Below are positions 23,894 through 35,270 of a DNA stretch of 64,000 nt, in pieces. The DNA lies in the NCBI GenBank assembly GCA_032871835.1, contig CM065301.1, positions 35,844,405 through 35,908,404 of the forward strand. Reading direction: 5' to 3'. Positions within the stretch are counted from its first letter, which is position 1; each line of letters begins with the position of its first letter. The position numbers and the translations under genes are program-made. Below the pieces are notes generated by a model, which was not told the origin of the DNA, made no database searches, and saw nothing but the letters and a program-made list of their open reading frames with translations. The DNA is from Dipteronia dyeriana. Its lineage: Eukaryota; Streptophyta; Magnoliopsida; Sapindales; Sapindaceae.

Positions 23894-24829
23894 CCCTTCC
23901 CTCTCACATTTCATTCTAAGAAGAGATTCAAAAATTTGAGTGCATAATTTTCTCCCAATTTTTCTCACATTCCAAACAACATAACTTCTTCATTTGAACT
24001 TTGATTTGAGTGATTCAAAGTTGAGAGTGTTGTCTATTCATCCTCCATCTTTTCTCTGAAGGTTTGAGTTAGTTTTATTGTTGTTTTTGGAGTCTAACCT
24101 CATAAAAACGAGATTGTACCAAATCAACTAAGGTATTGATTTTCTCTCAAAGTTTTTATTTTAAAACTTGGCCAATTGCCTTGGGTTTTCTTCTTCAACA
24201 TATATATGTGTCTTATGATTGTTTTAATTTGAGTTTTGAACTCATTTAAAGCTAGATTGAGTTTCAATTGAAATCTCACATGTTAAGTTAGGTTTTGATT
24301 TTGCCTATGTTTTAACATGTTTGGGATTGTATTGTGCTAGCTTTGATTCTAGGACTATTTGATGATCTTTAATTGATTGATTTTGTGAAAAATAGTTTTT
24401 CACATGTATTAGGCTCTCTTTGACCCAAATCTCACTATAATACATTAATACATGTGCTTGTGTTCTTTTACGCTATTCATGTGCTTTGATGAATCTATGA
24501 ATATGAAATATGCTCTAGAACTCTTGCTTTAATCTAAATGACTTTGTCACATGATTTTAGCATGTTTTTGGTATATGAGATTTAAACTTGGTTATGTATT
24601 AATTGAACATATCTTGTGATTGAAGTTTTAGATCTATGCATGTATCTAGGTTGTAATTAATGTTGAACATATCTTACATGATCTAGATGGATTAAACATT
24701 CATGATTGACTAGACTACATTTGTTTTGTGCATTCATGCTCATGTCTAGTATTTTCCATAGGATGTGTTGATCATAACATTCTATGTTGCGTGCTTGTTT
24801 GCGTTTTGCATTCATGATCACCTAGATGC

Positions 24830-25010
24830 CTTGTGAGAAGGAATTCTTGACAATAGGTGTGAGACCTATGTTGTTGAGCATGAAAGTCTTGGCAAGAGGT
24901 GGTTGACCTCTGAATGTCATGCAAGGAAGTCTAAGCCTAGGGTCATGAGGATCCAAAAGGGTGAGTGAGAAAGTCTTGACAAGAGGTGTGAGGCCTCAGA
25001 ATATTGAACA
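24830..25010. repeat. Diverged tandem repeat in the LTR downstream of the TATA box
   Basis: Units of about 45-50 bp based on GAAAGTCTTGACAAGAGG + TGTGAGGCCTC. The same array recurs with different copy number at 32200-32430 (3' LTR) and at 35085-35270 (solo LTR). Several units contain a short palindrome around AGG...CCT. Confidence 0.8.
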
Positions 25011-25501
25011 AGAGGGCGACATCTTCATGAGTAGGATATGAGGGTAGTTCTTAGGTGAAGGGGTCACTTGAAAGATTGTACTTGTCTTATCTACTAGTGG
25101 ATTTTGTTTACCGGTGGTTGCTAACCCGTGAATGTTTCCTCTTTGTAGGTTTACCATGTTATATCTTGTGTCAACTTTTCTCTAACCCTATCTCTCTTGT
25201 ATTTGTATTTGTATTTGTTAGTTGAATACTATGGATAGAACTTTATATGTAAGTTGACTTCCTTACTATAATATCAATTGTGTATATGTGATGGTTGCTT
25301 GTTTGTATCACACTTTACATGTTTTATATATTGATTAAGTATCTTTAATTGATATATATATATATATATTTATATATTGTGATACAAGTAATCTAGAGGG
25401 ACAAACTTTTGTTTGTTTCTAAGGGAGTCGAAAAAGGTGTCTAACCTATTCTCCCCCCTATAGGTTAGCCTTGAGCATTTAAGCGTGTTTGTATTTTCAA
25501 T

Positions 25502-25513
25502 TGGTATCAGAGC
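25502..25513 (+). promoter_or_regulatory. Primer-binding site (initiator tRNA-Met)
   Basis: TGGTATCAGAGC, a perfect match to the complement of the plant initiator tRNA-Met 3' end, placed two bases after the LTR end at 25499. Confidence 0.95.
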
Positions 25514-25582
25514 AGGACTCTAGATTGTACTTAGTGAGAATCCAAGTGATACATTCACGGTTTTTGCAAAGCTTTTGAAGTC

Positions 25583-27500
25583 ATGGGTTTACAAGATGAT
25601 GTAATAGCAGAAGGAGCCTCAAATATTAGGCCACCATTACTTCGAGGCACTAACTATAGGTATTGAAAGTTGAGGATGAAGCCTATATCCGCTCTATTGA
25701 TGAAAGGGCGTGGATGGTAGTGGAAGAAGGTTATAGTCCTCCTACAAAGGTTAAAGAGGATGGAACCATGATACTCAACCAAGGAGTGAATGAACAATGA
25801 ATGAGTTTGAGGTTGCTAAATGGCACCATCGTGCTATGAATGCCATCTTTGGAGAAGTTGATGGGCATCAATTCTCCTACATTCAAAATCTTGAATCCAT
25901 AAAAGAGGCTTGGGAATTGGGATACTCTCCAAGTTACTAATGAATGAACCTTAGCGGTGAAGAAATCAAGGCTTCAAATGTTGGCATCACAATTTGAAGG
26001 TTTAAGTATGGGTGAAGAAGAAAAGTTTGAAGACTTCCAATTCCGGCTTCTTAACGTTGCTAACCAATGTCAGGCACTTGGAGTATCTACTCAAAAAAGC
26101 GTTTAAATTGGAAAATCCTTAGGTCTCTTCCTAAGAGATTTAAATCAAATGTGACGACCATTGAAGAAAGCAAGGATATGGATAGCATGAACATTGATGA
26201 GTTGCTCGGGTCTCTCCAAACTTATGAGATGTGATTGAAGCCAAAGATTAAGAGTAAGGGAATCTCTCTCAATGCTATTGAGGAGGAGAGTGATGATGAA
26301 AATGAAGAGTTGGCTCGTTTGGTTAGAAAGTTCAAGAAGTTTCTAAAGAAGAATGCCAAGCCTAGAGACAAGAATTCTAAGGAAAAGGGAGTTAAGAAAT
26401 CATCATCTCCAAGGAATGAGAAGAATAGTCAAGCTATGAACAAGAAAGGTGTTCAATGCTACAATTGTCTTGGTTTCGGTCACTTTACTAGTGAGTGCAC
26501 CAAGAAGCCATCTACGAAAGACAAGAAAGGCAAAGTGTTGACGGTTACTTGGAGTGATGATAACTCCAGTGATAATGAGAGCTCTAGTAGCGAGTCTTCA
26601 AGTGATGAAGAGTTGGTGAGCAACTTTGTAGCTCTAACGACTTCTCATTTTCTATTAGATGTTGATAGTACAATATCTTTGAACAAGAACTTTGATGCAA
26701 ATCATCATGGAAGCTCTAGTTCCATTCCTACTAATCTTGAGTTGTTGGCCATGATAGAAAAGCTTGAAGAAGCTAGAGATAATGCTATAAGAGAGGTAGT
26801 TGAGAAGGATGATTTGATCAAGAAACAACTAGATGAGTTTGTGATTGTCACTCGCAGACTTCTTGGTGAGAAAGATGATATTATGAAGAAGTTTAGAGAA
26901 CTAGAAAATATAAACCTTGAGAAGGATAATGTGATATCTTCTTTGAGGAATAGAGAACAAGAATTAATGGAAGAGATAAACACGGCTTAGGAGGCCATCA
27001 AGAACTTAGTAAATGATTCTGTTAGTGTGTCTAGTGTTAGGAATCTTGTTAACTCTCATAGTGGTGAAGACGACTTGGTAGTTGAAGAGGAGCCCTTTGA
27101 AGAACCACTTCCTACTCTCTTGGTTGAAGTCATGATTGACAAGAAACCACACAAAAAGAGAAGATCAAAAGCCAAGAAGAAGTTGTCAAACAAGGTATCT
27201 TTGTAAACTCCTAGTGAAGCTAGTTCAACTCCAAAAGGTGCAATCTCAACTTTTATTCCAATTTACCATTATTGCAACACAATGTGTCACATTAATCCTA
27301 GGTGTTATAAATATATTGAAAAATGCAAATTAGGAAATGAATCTAGCGATAAGAAGATTAAACTTTAACTTGAACATGCTAAGGCTTTGAAAATTGAAAA
27401 ACATGATAATATTGCTAAGCATGACAAGAAGTTATGGAGTAGAAAGAAAACTAATATTGTCCAACTTGACAAAACTTGTGTTGAAAATGATAAGGAATAG
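25583..27500 (+). pseudogene. Copia gag with two zinc knuckles, broken
   Basis: It starts at ATG 25583 (MGLQDDVIAEGASNIRPPLL), followed by the GTNY and WHHRAMNAIFGEVDGHQFSY blocks of the UBN2/gag family. Stops occur early (RY-stop near 25665) and frameshifts near 25790 and 25920. The longest open part (26235-26990) is lysine-rich, carries the CCHC knuckle CYNCLGFGHFTSEC at about 26457-26498, an acidic Ser/Asp/Glu stretch and a coiled-coil-like Glu/Lys tail. After a stop at 26988 the same frame continues to a second knuckle near 27260 (YHYCNTMCHINPRC) whose first Cys is Tyr. Two knuckles are typical of Sirevirus gag. The product would have coated the RNA in virus-like particles. No pol follows. 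Confidence 0.85.
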
Positions 27501-28879
27501 TGTATTAATGATATTCTTGTTAATCAAGTCATTGAAGGACTTTACTCTAGATTTAACATTGTTGTCATGGATGATATTGGAAATTTTTGTGTAGGTACAC
27601 CCAAAAACAAGTGGTTCAAGGGTGAGTGCTCTTATCACTAATGTAAGAAGCACATGTGAGGTAACTTTGAGGCAATATATCAATATATGTTGAGAATTCT
27701 TGCTTGCTAGCTTTGAATACTCCATATATTTATATGAACTTGGTTATCTCACATCATGTTTGTTATGATGGTCAAAATTTGTTGGTTAACTTTAGAGAAG
27801 TTCTTTTGATATATGTGTTGATTGAGTTGAGATATTATGCTTTTTATACTCTTGTTGTGAAATATCGTCAACTTGGTGTCATGAGGACATTCAAGGCAAG
27901 AGTGCTCATAAAAAGGGTGGAAGTATGATATTTGGTGAATATATTGTGCAAAATGGTATCTCTATACTCTAATGACCTATGGTTAGTATCCATTTTGCTT
28001 CGGCAAATACATAGAACTCAACGAGCACCTTCATAAAAAGGGCTACACGCATTGGTTGTGAAAGCTACCCAATATTGGAAAGAGCTACGCCATTGTGGAG
28101 TGAAAGCCGCCATGAAGTGAATTTTGTTTATGTTTAAAAAAAAAATCAAAGAAGTGTTGAAATGGAATCATGAAAATAAAAAATTCTTTGATTCAAAGCC
28201 TAAAAAGAAAAGGACGAAGGCTTAAAAAGGAGTATAGTTGAAAAACAGAAATGGGATGACGAGCCACATGCACACATACGCTTATATGTTGAAATTTACT
28301 GTCTTAAAAGTAAAAATTCTGGATGATAATCGGTTTGACTTTTTTATGGAAAAAGATTAAGATGAATAGTTGTTGGAAATTGTTTGCATGTTGATTATCA
28401 AACTACTTCTTGATATATATTGAAGTATATCTCTCATACACACACTTTGTTTATGAGTATGTTGATATTTTAGCAATTGTTGAAGAATTATGAGAGAACT
28501 TGAAAAATCTTTGTGTATCTCTCTTAGCATATGAAGCTTATTCTGTTGATATTTCTTCAAATTGCTTGAATGTGTGATTATGTGAACATCTTTGTGAACT
28601 TTATGCTATCATTGATTTTAGTTATAGCATTTATCAAGGGGGAACATTATATGCTACACATTGTTCTCTTTTATGATATGTTCACATGCTTCATTTTGTT
28701 ACATGTTGGCATATTTTGACTTAATGATACTTGTAAGATATTACTCATTATCTTTGTCTTACATGATGATTCATTCTTAAGTCATATGTCTTTGTTTTTA
28801 TATCTTTATGACTAATATGCTTGTTTTGTCTTTCACTCACTTTTGTTGTATGTATATAGCATCTTATAACACAAGAAAA
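27501..28879 (+). other. Non-coding interior where pol would be expected
   Basis: Short, unrelated open stretches only, with no protease, integrase or RT motif on the + strand. Near 28025 and 28070 lie the phrases AAAAAGGGCTACACGC and GAAAGAGCTACGCC, which also occur in the other pol-less Copia element (about 39786-39830). A purine tract AAGGGGGAAC is at 28638. Confidence 0.55.
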
Positions 28880-29941
28880 ATGGGAAGAACCAAGACTACC
28901 GGAAGTGAAAATCAATTGAATCCCGTTGTGAAAGCCAAGTCTACCTCAGAAGGATCCAAAGTTTCAAGGACAAAAGATTTAGGGATCTTTGGAACAAAGA
29001 AGATATTTCAAGAGAGAGGCATTGACTTTGGTAAGTGTAAAGATTCTTATGTTCTTAAGTGCTTAAAGGATAGAAAATAGGAATCTTAGGAGAGTTTGTT
29101 AGGAGTTGTAAATGATACTCTTGTTAGAGAGTTTTATCTTGAATATAAAGAAAGTGTCACCTTGTTAGATGCATTGATGGAAATTAAGGGTATTGTGTTT
29201 AGAGTTAACCCGGAAAACATTAACAAGTTTTTTGGGCTATCTAATGATATAGATTCTAATTTTCTAGATGTGGATGTCATTGAGAATCTAAACATCATGA
29301 GTAGAACTCTTTGTGACAATGCTTTCTTTGAGTGGAAAAATAGGGCATATATTAGCCAACATGAGTTAACTAAGGCTAGTGCATTTTGGCATCTATTCAT
29401 TTGTACTAACATTATTAGATCTTCGAATTCAACCGAGTTGAATAAGGACAAGATCAAAATAGTGTATGCCTCGGTAACTAATCAACCTATAAACCTTGGA
29501 GATCTTCTTATGTATTACATTGATAGTGCGGCTTTCTCTACTAGAGGTGATAAAAAGCTTGCATTACTGGGGTTTATTACTTCATTGTGTTTAACTCGTG
29601 GGATTACGAGTAGAGAAGATGATGTGTTAGTTCAACCCTTGGAAAAGTATTGTGATAAACGTGTGTCATACATGTCCTATAAGAATAAGGGTAAGACTTA
29701 TGATATTTTTGGACTATTTAGTAGTTCTCAAGTTGATAGTCATGTGATTAGCACAAATATTTTTCTGGATTGGGCTATACAATTGAAGGAGAAGGTTGAT
29801 GAACTTAGTGCTATAGTTGTTCAACAATGTGCTAGGATAAAAGAGTTGGAGGAGTGCATTGCTTCAAGCTCAAGACCACCACTCAAGCATTATGTTAGAT
29901 CGACAACTCGCACTACTTTCTTTGGTGAAACAAGTAGCTAG
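28880..29941 (+). pseudogene. Second ORF of the Copia element, plant-transposon-protein-like
   Basis: One frame from ATG 28880 (MGRTKTTGSENQLNP) to the stop at 29939-29941, broken only by two close stops at 29078-29080 and 29087-29089. The second part holds LVREFYLEYKES, then VFRVNPENINKFFGL, then AFWHLFICTNII and LGDLLMYYIDSAAF. It ends in a coiled-coil-like WAIQLKEKVDELSAIV stretch. The order of REFY, INxFFGL and WHLFxCxNI blocks resembles the 'putative plant transposon protein' domain found in ORFs of several plant LTR elements. The position before the polypurine tract is where Sireviruses carry an env-like ORF. Its function is unknown. About 353 residues if both stops were absent. The long open frame in a pol-less element is unexpected. 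Confidence 0.7.
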
Positions 29942-30401
29942 TATTTGAGCCTTGAGGTACATTTCTTAACGTTTTGGTGTCATTTCATGTCAAAAAGAGG
30001 GAGAAAAAGATGCTAGTTGCTTAGTTTCTTTTTATGTTGTTTTGTGAAATTTTTGAACTTTCAATGGCATGTAATAATTAGTCTTAAGAGTTGGATAAGA
30101 ATTCTTGTGTTTTTTCATGTATTGAGGGGGAGATACATGTATTTGTGGACTTTATTGTATATTCTTATCCACATTATATGTTGCCATTTGTTATTTTTCT
30201 CTTATATATGCATTGTGCTTTGAGATGATTTGTAGGTTGCTTCAAGGGAAGATCAAGATGAAGTTCAAGAGTTGATGAAGATTAGTTCTAGGAATCTTAC
30301 TCATTGTAATGTGAGGGAGTGATTTTGTGACATATCTTCATTTTTATATTTGTAGTAAATGTCTAGGTGTTTTGACATGGAATTTGCCAAAGGGGGGAGA
30401 T
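29942..30401 (+). other. Polypurine-tract region before the 3' LTR
   Basis: Three purine tracts stand in a row: AAAGAGGGAGAAAAAGA (about 29994), GAGGGGGAGATA (30124) and AAAGGGGGGAGA (30389-30400). Multiplied polypurine tracts are described for Sireviruses. The last one abuts the 3' LTR. Confidence 0.75.
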
Positions 30402-31124
30402 TGTTAGGTTTTAGATTGTTAGGTTTTGACATGGAATCTTACTCATTGTTAGAAGAAGAAGCAACTAGTCAAAGCAAGTTCAAAGTCTTCAAAGAGAAAG
30501 GATGCTATATGGTTCTACAAAGGTATATTAAGACCTTATCTTTCTCTTACAAGGCTTAGGCACACACACCGTTCATACATTTGTGTCCCTGCATTGTTGT
30601 ACACCATTATAGGCACACACATACAATTCATTCATAAGTGCCCTACATCTTTGTGCCCATTTATAACACATTCACACACTTGAAGATGAATGCTCATGCA
30701 TTGGTATGAAAAATAACATGCTTTGGAAAAATGCATGATTGAAGACTATCTCTATGTAGTTTGCATTCTAGTGTGAATTGTGTTTGTATGTGTATATGTT
30801 TGTATAAGATGGATATTGAACTTGATTTTAGTCTTAAATCATTCTTGATTGAGTTCCGGTCATTTCGGTTACTCATACTATTGATTTCAAGTTCTAAGTC
30901 AAAAGATACTACACTTTCAACTCATGTTGCATATATTGTCTTCGTCTTCGTATATCGAGTCAAATTATTATTTTTTGGGTTGAGTATCTTATATTTCCAT
31001 GTCCATGAGAGAGTTATAGTTTGTAATCCACAAACGGATTCAAATTCTGAGTTCGGAGGTCGGAGAACGGTAGAAGAACGCGAAGGGAGGTCGGAGGAAA
31101 AGAAGACAGCTCCAAGCTCTTCTT

Positions 31125-31194
31125 CCCGAGATGGCTCGTGAGCATCTCGGGTAAGAAGGCTTGCTGTCCCGAGATGCCCACGTGCCATCTAGGG
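31125..31194 (+). promoter_or_regulatory. Hairpin upstream of the TATA box, 3' LTR copy
   Basis: Arm CCCGAGATGGCTCGTGAGCA + TCTCGGG faces CCCGAGATGCCCACGTGCC + ATCTAGGG. Pairing is kept over most of the arm in spite of changes relative to the 5' LTR copy. Confidence 0.8.
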
Positions 31195-32751
31195 CAGCAA
31201 GTAGTCTTGGTTGCTTCTTGTCCCTTTTGGTAATTCAAATGTCTCTTTTCCCTCTTCTTTATATATCCCTTCCCTCTCACATTTCATTCTAAGAAGAGAT
31301 TAAAAAATTTGAGTGCATAATTTTCTCCCAAATTTTCTCACCTTCCAAACACCATAACTTCTTCATTTGAACTCCGATTTGAGTGATTCAAAGTTAAGAG
31401 TGTTGTCTATTCATCCTCCATCTTTTCTCTGAAGGTTTGAGATAGTTTACCTGCTGTTTTTGGAGTCTAACCTCATAAAAACGAGACTGTACCAAATCAA
31501 TTAAGGTATTGAATTTCTCTCAAAGTTTTTCTTTTAAAACTTGGCCAATTGCCTTGGTTTTCTTCAACATATATATGTGTCTTGTGATTGTTTTGATTTG
31601 AGTTTTGAACTCATTTAAAGCTACATTGAGTTTCAATTGAAATCTCACATGTTGAGCTAGGTTTTGATTTTTCCTATGTTTTCACATGTTTGGGATTGTA
31701 TTGTGCTAGCTTTGATTCTAGGACTATTTGATGATCTTTAATTGAATGACTTTGTGAAAAATAGTTTCTCACATGTATTAGGCTCTCTTTTGCCAAAATC
31801 TCACTATAATACATGTGCTTGTGTTCTTTTGAGTTATTCATGTGCTTTGATGAATCTATGAATAAGAAATACACTCTAGAACTCTTGCTTTAATCTAAAT
31901 GACTTTGTCACATGATTTTAGCATGTTTTTGGTATATGAGATTTAAACTTGATTATGTATTAATTGAACAAATCTTGTGACTCAAGTTTTAGATATATGC
32001 ATGTATCTCGGTTGTAATTAATGTTGAACATATCTTACATGATCTAGATGGATTAAACATGCATGATTGACTAGACTAGACTACATTTGTTTTGTGCATT
32101 CATGCTCATGTCTAGTATTTTCCATAGGATGTGTTGATCATAACATTCTACGTTGCGTGCTTGTTTGCGTTTTGCATTCATGATCACCTAGATGCCTTGT
32201 GAGAAGAAAGTCTTGACAATAGGTGTGAGACCTATGTTGTTGAGCATGAAAGTCTTGGCAAGAGATGGGAGACCTCGGAATTTCAAGCAAGAAAGTCTTG
32301 CCTAGGGTCGTGAGGATCCGGAATGGTGAGCAAGAAAGTCTTTCCTAGGGTCGTGAGGATCCGGAAGGGTGAGAGAGGAAGTTTTGACAAGAGGTATGTG
32401 GCCTCGAAATGTTGAGCAAGAGGGCGACATCTTCATGTGTAGGATAGAAGGGTAGTTTCTAGGTGAAGAGGTCACTTGAAAGATTGTACTTGTCTTATCT
32501 ACTAGTGGATTTTGTTTGCCGGTGGTTGCTAGCCCGTGGATGTTTCCTCTTCGGAGGTTTACCACGTTATATCTTGTGTCAAATTTTCTCTATCCCTATC
32601 TCTCTTATATTTGTATTTGTTATTTGAATACTATGGATAGAACTTTATATGTAAGTTGACTTCCTTACTATAATATCAATTGTGTATATGTGATGGTTGC
32701 TTGTTTGTATCACGCTTTACATGTTTTATATATTGATTAAGTATCTTTAAT

Positions 32752-32753
<2 letters not shown>

Positions 32754-32789
<36 letters not shown>
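32754..32789. repeat. (AT)n microsatellite
   Basis: Pure TA run in the 3' LTR. The corresponding run in the 5' LTR (about 25350-25370) is shorter. Confidence 0.95.
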
Positions 32790-32792
<3 letters not shown>

Positions 32793-32911
32793 GTTACAAG
32801 TAATCTAGAGGGACAAACTTTTGTTTATTTATAAGGGAGTCTAAAAAGGTGTCTAACCTATTCACCCCCCTCTAGGTTAGCCTCGAGCATTTAACCGTGT
32901 TTGTATTTTCA

Positions 32912-33027
32912 AGTTTGAGTTAGAGAAATTGAAAACAAGGATTTACATGGTAAAAACTTCCATCCTGAGGAAACATTCATGGGTTGAATCAACGACCACT
33001 ACAACTCTCTCCAATAGTTGAATAATG
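32912..33027 (-). repeat. Old minus-strand LTR, piece 2
   Basis: Continuation of the LTR interrupted at 22975. On the minus strand it reads the CCATGAATGTTTCCTC and TTTTTACCATGTAAATCC block that matches the R/U5 part of the Copia LTRs nearby (GTGGATGTTTCCTC, TTTACCATGTT). It ends at the insertion of the Gypsy-type solo LTR. Confidence 0.7.
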
Positions 33028-34300
33028 TGATCGTGCCAAAATTGTACTAAATTTTAGTCCTCAATTCCATGTTTATTGTCTTGTTTTCGTGTACATTTGT
33101 TTGTCTAATAGGCTATTTTCTAGTGATTGCAGACATTCAATGTATTTCGGGTATTGAAGATGCAAAGAGGAATTTTCAGGTGTGAAACAAGTTAAAGTTC
33201 AAGATATCAAGCTCTATTCCTTTGTCCCATTACAGGTTCATACCCGCACAAGGCAGCAAGGAGACCTGCGAATTGGGTCCTAAGAGTTTTCTAAGTGGAA
33301 GTGCACGAGTACTACGCGGGTGACCGTACCCGTGCATTTTCATCCGCGAAGAAGACTTTATTGATCCACACCAGCGCACCACCTACGAACTGAGAGAATG
33401 AAGATTGCAAGAAGGACCTAGTGCGAGGGTCTATAACCGTGTACTACCCGTGATCCGAGGCATAAAGATTGCAAGAAGAATCCCTGTGTGCGAGTTTACG
33501 CACTACCCACAAACTAAGAGGAAGAAGAAGGCCAAATTGGATATGCGCAGGTCATTATGCGAGTCCATACCCTTTTAGGTTTTAGATTTGTGTTGACTTG
33601 ATTCCGTAAAAACTCTCTTTGTTTGTATTGATTAGTTTCTTAGGTGGTTCGTGTTTGATTTCAGCTTCAAAGAAGGAAAACAACTCTTCATGCAAAGTTC
33701 ATCTATAAGAGGAAATATGCTTACTTGGATGCTAAGGTTATCAAGATTCTTTCTCCCTTGCAAGGCGTAAGCGCACAGACACACATTGCATTCATATGTG
33801 TACTTGAATTATTACGCAAAATTGGTATAATATGTACAGACACATATTATTTTATGCATATGCATTAGATCTAAAATTAACAAATTTTGTATATTGCATG
33901 TTCTAGGACTATATCTAGGATATTACATACATGTGTGTTCATGTGTTTGTTTGTTTATGTTTTTATTGATATTGAACTTGAATATATTCTCATGTTGTTC
34001 CTTATTGAGTTCCGGTGATTACGGTTAGTCATTCATTAGTTTTCAAGTTTCGAGTTGGAAGTTACGAAATTTTCCATGTCTTTATCGTACATAGTTTTTG
34101 CACTTGTTTATCGAGTCATTTTCCATATCTTTTGTGAAAGTTTTGTACACGTCCATGCCCGTAAGGAATTTGCGGTTCATAATCCAAAAACGGATTCGAC
34201 TTCGAAGTTCTAAGGCTGCAAAACGGTCAAAAAATGCAAAGAGAGTGCGAGGAAAAGGAAAGTGGGATGGCAAACTATCAAATCTACCCCTCTCCTATAG

Positions 34301-34357
34301 AGGCGTGTGAGCCTCACGGGAAGGGCTCCCCTTTACCCCCGTGAGTCCCTTGTGCCT
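34301..34357 (+). promoter_or_regulatory. Hairpin upstream of the TATA region, solo LTR copy
   Basis: Arm AGGCGTGTGAGCCTCACGGG faces CCCGTGAGTCCCTTGTGCCT. The inner stem is CTCACGGG/CCCGTGAG, where the sister LTRs have CTCGG/CCGAG: both sides changed and pairing is kept. Confidence 0.75.
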
Positions 34358-34426
34358 CCAAAGGGTACTGATGTGGAGGGTTGTTGTTGGCCACTGGAAT
34401 TGGCTTCTCCTCCATGTCATTTCCAC

Positions 34427-34450
34427 ATATATATATATATATATATATAT
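34427..34450. repeat. (AT)n microsatellite at the LTR TATA position
   Basis: Alternating AT run directly where the sister LTRs have their TATA box, so the microsatellite may have grown from it. Confidence 0.9.
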
Positions 34451-35084
34451 GATCTTCAACGTGTGTTCATCATTTTCTATGTGAATCATCTTCTCTACAT
34501 TTTTCTTATGATTAACTTGATTGAATCTCTTGATTTGATTATGAAATTCGTTAAGAATGATTTTGATTCGATTTTTAGGCTTGTTTGAGAGAGATTTCGA
34601 AATCAACTTGTATGTTTTTGGTTGAATATCATTTTAGCTAATTTTAAAGAACATGAACTTGAATCTAGAATAATTTATAATTTGTTTCTTGATTGTTGAT
34701 TTCTAGGTATTAGTCTCATGTTCTAGAACTTGAATATTTTTGATTGATATTTCTATCCTTCAAATATAGTTTTTATATTAGTGAATATGATGAATATTTC
34801 AAGTGTTAACTTGATCATTTAATTTCAAAGCTAGATTTGTGTTTTTTGTTGAAAACTTGTTATTCTAGCTTTCATTGACTTGTCTAGGTTTCTAGATATC
34901 TTTGTGAATGATTTTGAATGCCTAATCTGGATTTTCTATCACATGTTCATAAGAAATAGTTATCTTAGATTGTGAGCTTGATTTGTGCCATACTAATTCT
35001 TCATAGAGTGTGTTTGATCAATATACTCTATCTGCTTGTGTTTTGCATATTTGCACTACACTTAGATCATTTACCTTGAAAAAG

Positions 35085-35270
35085 GATGAAGTCTCTTGTT
35101 GAGGTGTGAAGCTTTAACATGAACAAGAAGTCTTGACTAGGATTGTGAAGATCCGGTTAGTTGAGCAAGAAGTCTTTGCTAAGATCGTGAAGATTCGGTT
35201 AGTCGAGCAAGGAGTCTTAACTAGGATTGTAAAGATACGATTAGTTAAGCAAGGAAGCTTTCTAGAGGCA
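35085..35270. repeat. 47-bp tandem array in the solo LTR
   Basis: Four to five units based on AAGTCTTGACTAGGATTGTG + AAGATCCGGTTAGTTGAGCAAG, with a period of about 46-47 bp. It is homologous to the array in the LTRs of the 22976-32911 element. A repetitive minus-strand ORF here is a by-product. Confidence 0.88.

Larger units (their letters stand above)
22976..25499 (+). repeat. 5' LTR of the pol-less Copia element
   Basis: 2,524 bp. It contains a strong hairpin (23751-23820), a TATA box (23885-23893) about 65 bp downstream, an array of diverged repeats around AAGTCTTGACAAGAGGTGTG (24830-25010), an AT microsatellite (25350-25370) and the terminal block CCTATTCTCCCCCCTATAGG. It matches the 3' LTR along most of its length with scattered differences. 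Confidence 0.93.
22976..32911 (+). mobile_element. Copia element with gag and a second ORF but no pol (SIRE/Maximus-like)
   Basis: A 9.94-kb element with a perfect 5-bp target duplication AGTTT (22971-22975 and 32912-32916). LTRs are 22976-25499 and 30402-32911, both starting TGTTAGGTTTTAGATTG and ending GTATTTTCA. The primer site TGGTATCAGAGC is at 25502-25513 and the final polypurine tract AAAGGGGGGAGA is at 30389-30400. The interior holds a broken gag (25583-27500) and a second broken ORF (28880-29941), but I see no protease, integrase, RT or RNase H. Long LTRs, two zinc knuckles in gag and several GGGGGA tracts before the 3' LTR fit the Sirevirus (SIRE/Maximus) group. It must have moved with enzymes made elsewhere. 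Confidence 0.9.
30402..32911 (+). repeat. 3' LTR of the pol-less Copia element
   Basis: 2,510 bp and similar to the 5' LTR except at its head. After the first 17 bases it lacks about 90 bp of the 5' LTR and instead carries a patch (about 30418-30455) that matches internal sequence just upstream. It contains a hairpin (31125-31194), TATA box (31258-31266), the tandem array, and an AT microsatellite that is longer than in the 5' LTR (about 32754-32789). Confidence 0.93.

Noticed and set aside
23619..23968. Overlapping + and - strand ORFs over the LTR hairpin
   Set aside because: An inverted repeat automatically yields similar ORFs on both strands; the region is U3, without coding signals.
26705..26983. 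Minus-strand ORF opposite gag of the Copia element
   Set aside because: Antisense of the Lys/Glu-rich gag region; its Ser/Phe-rich composition is the expected mirror.
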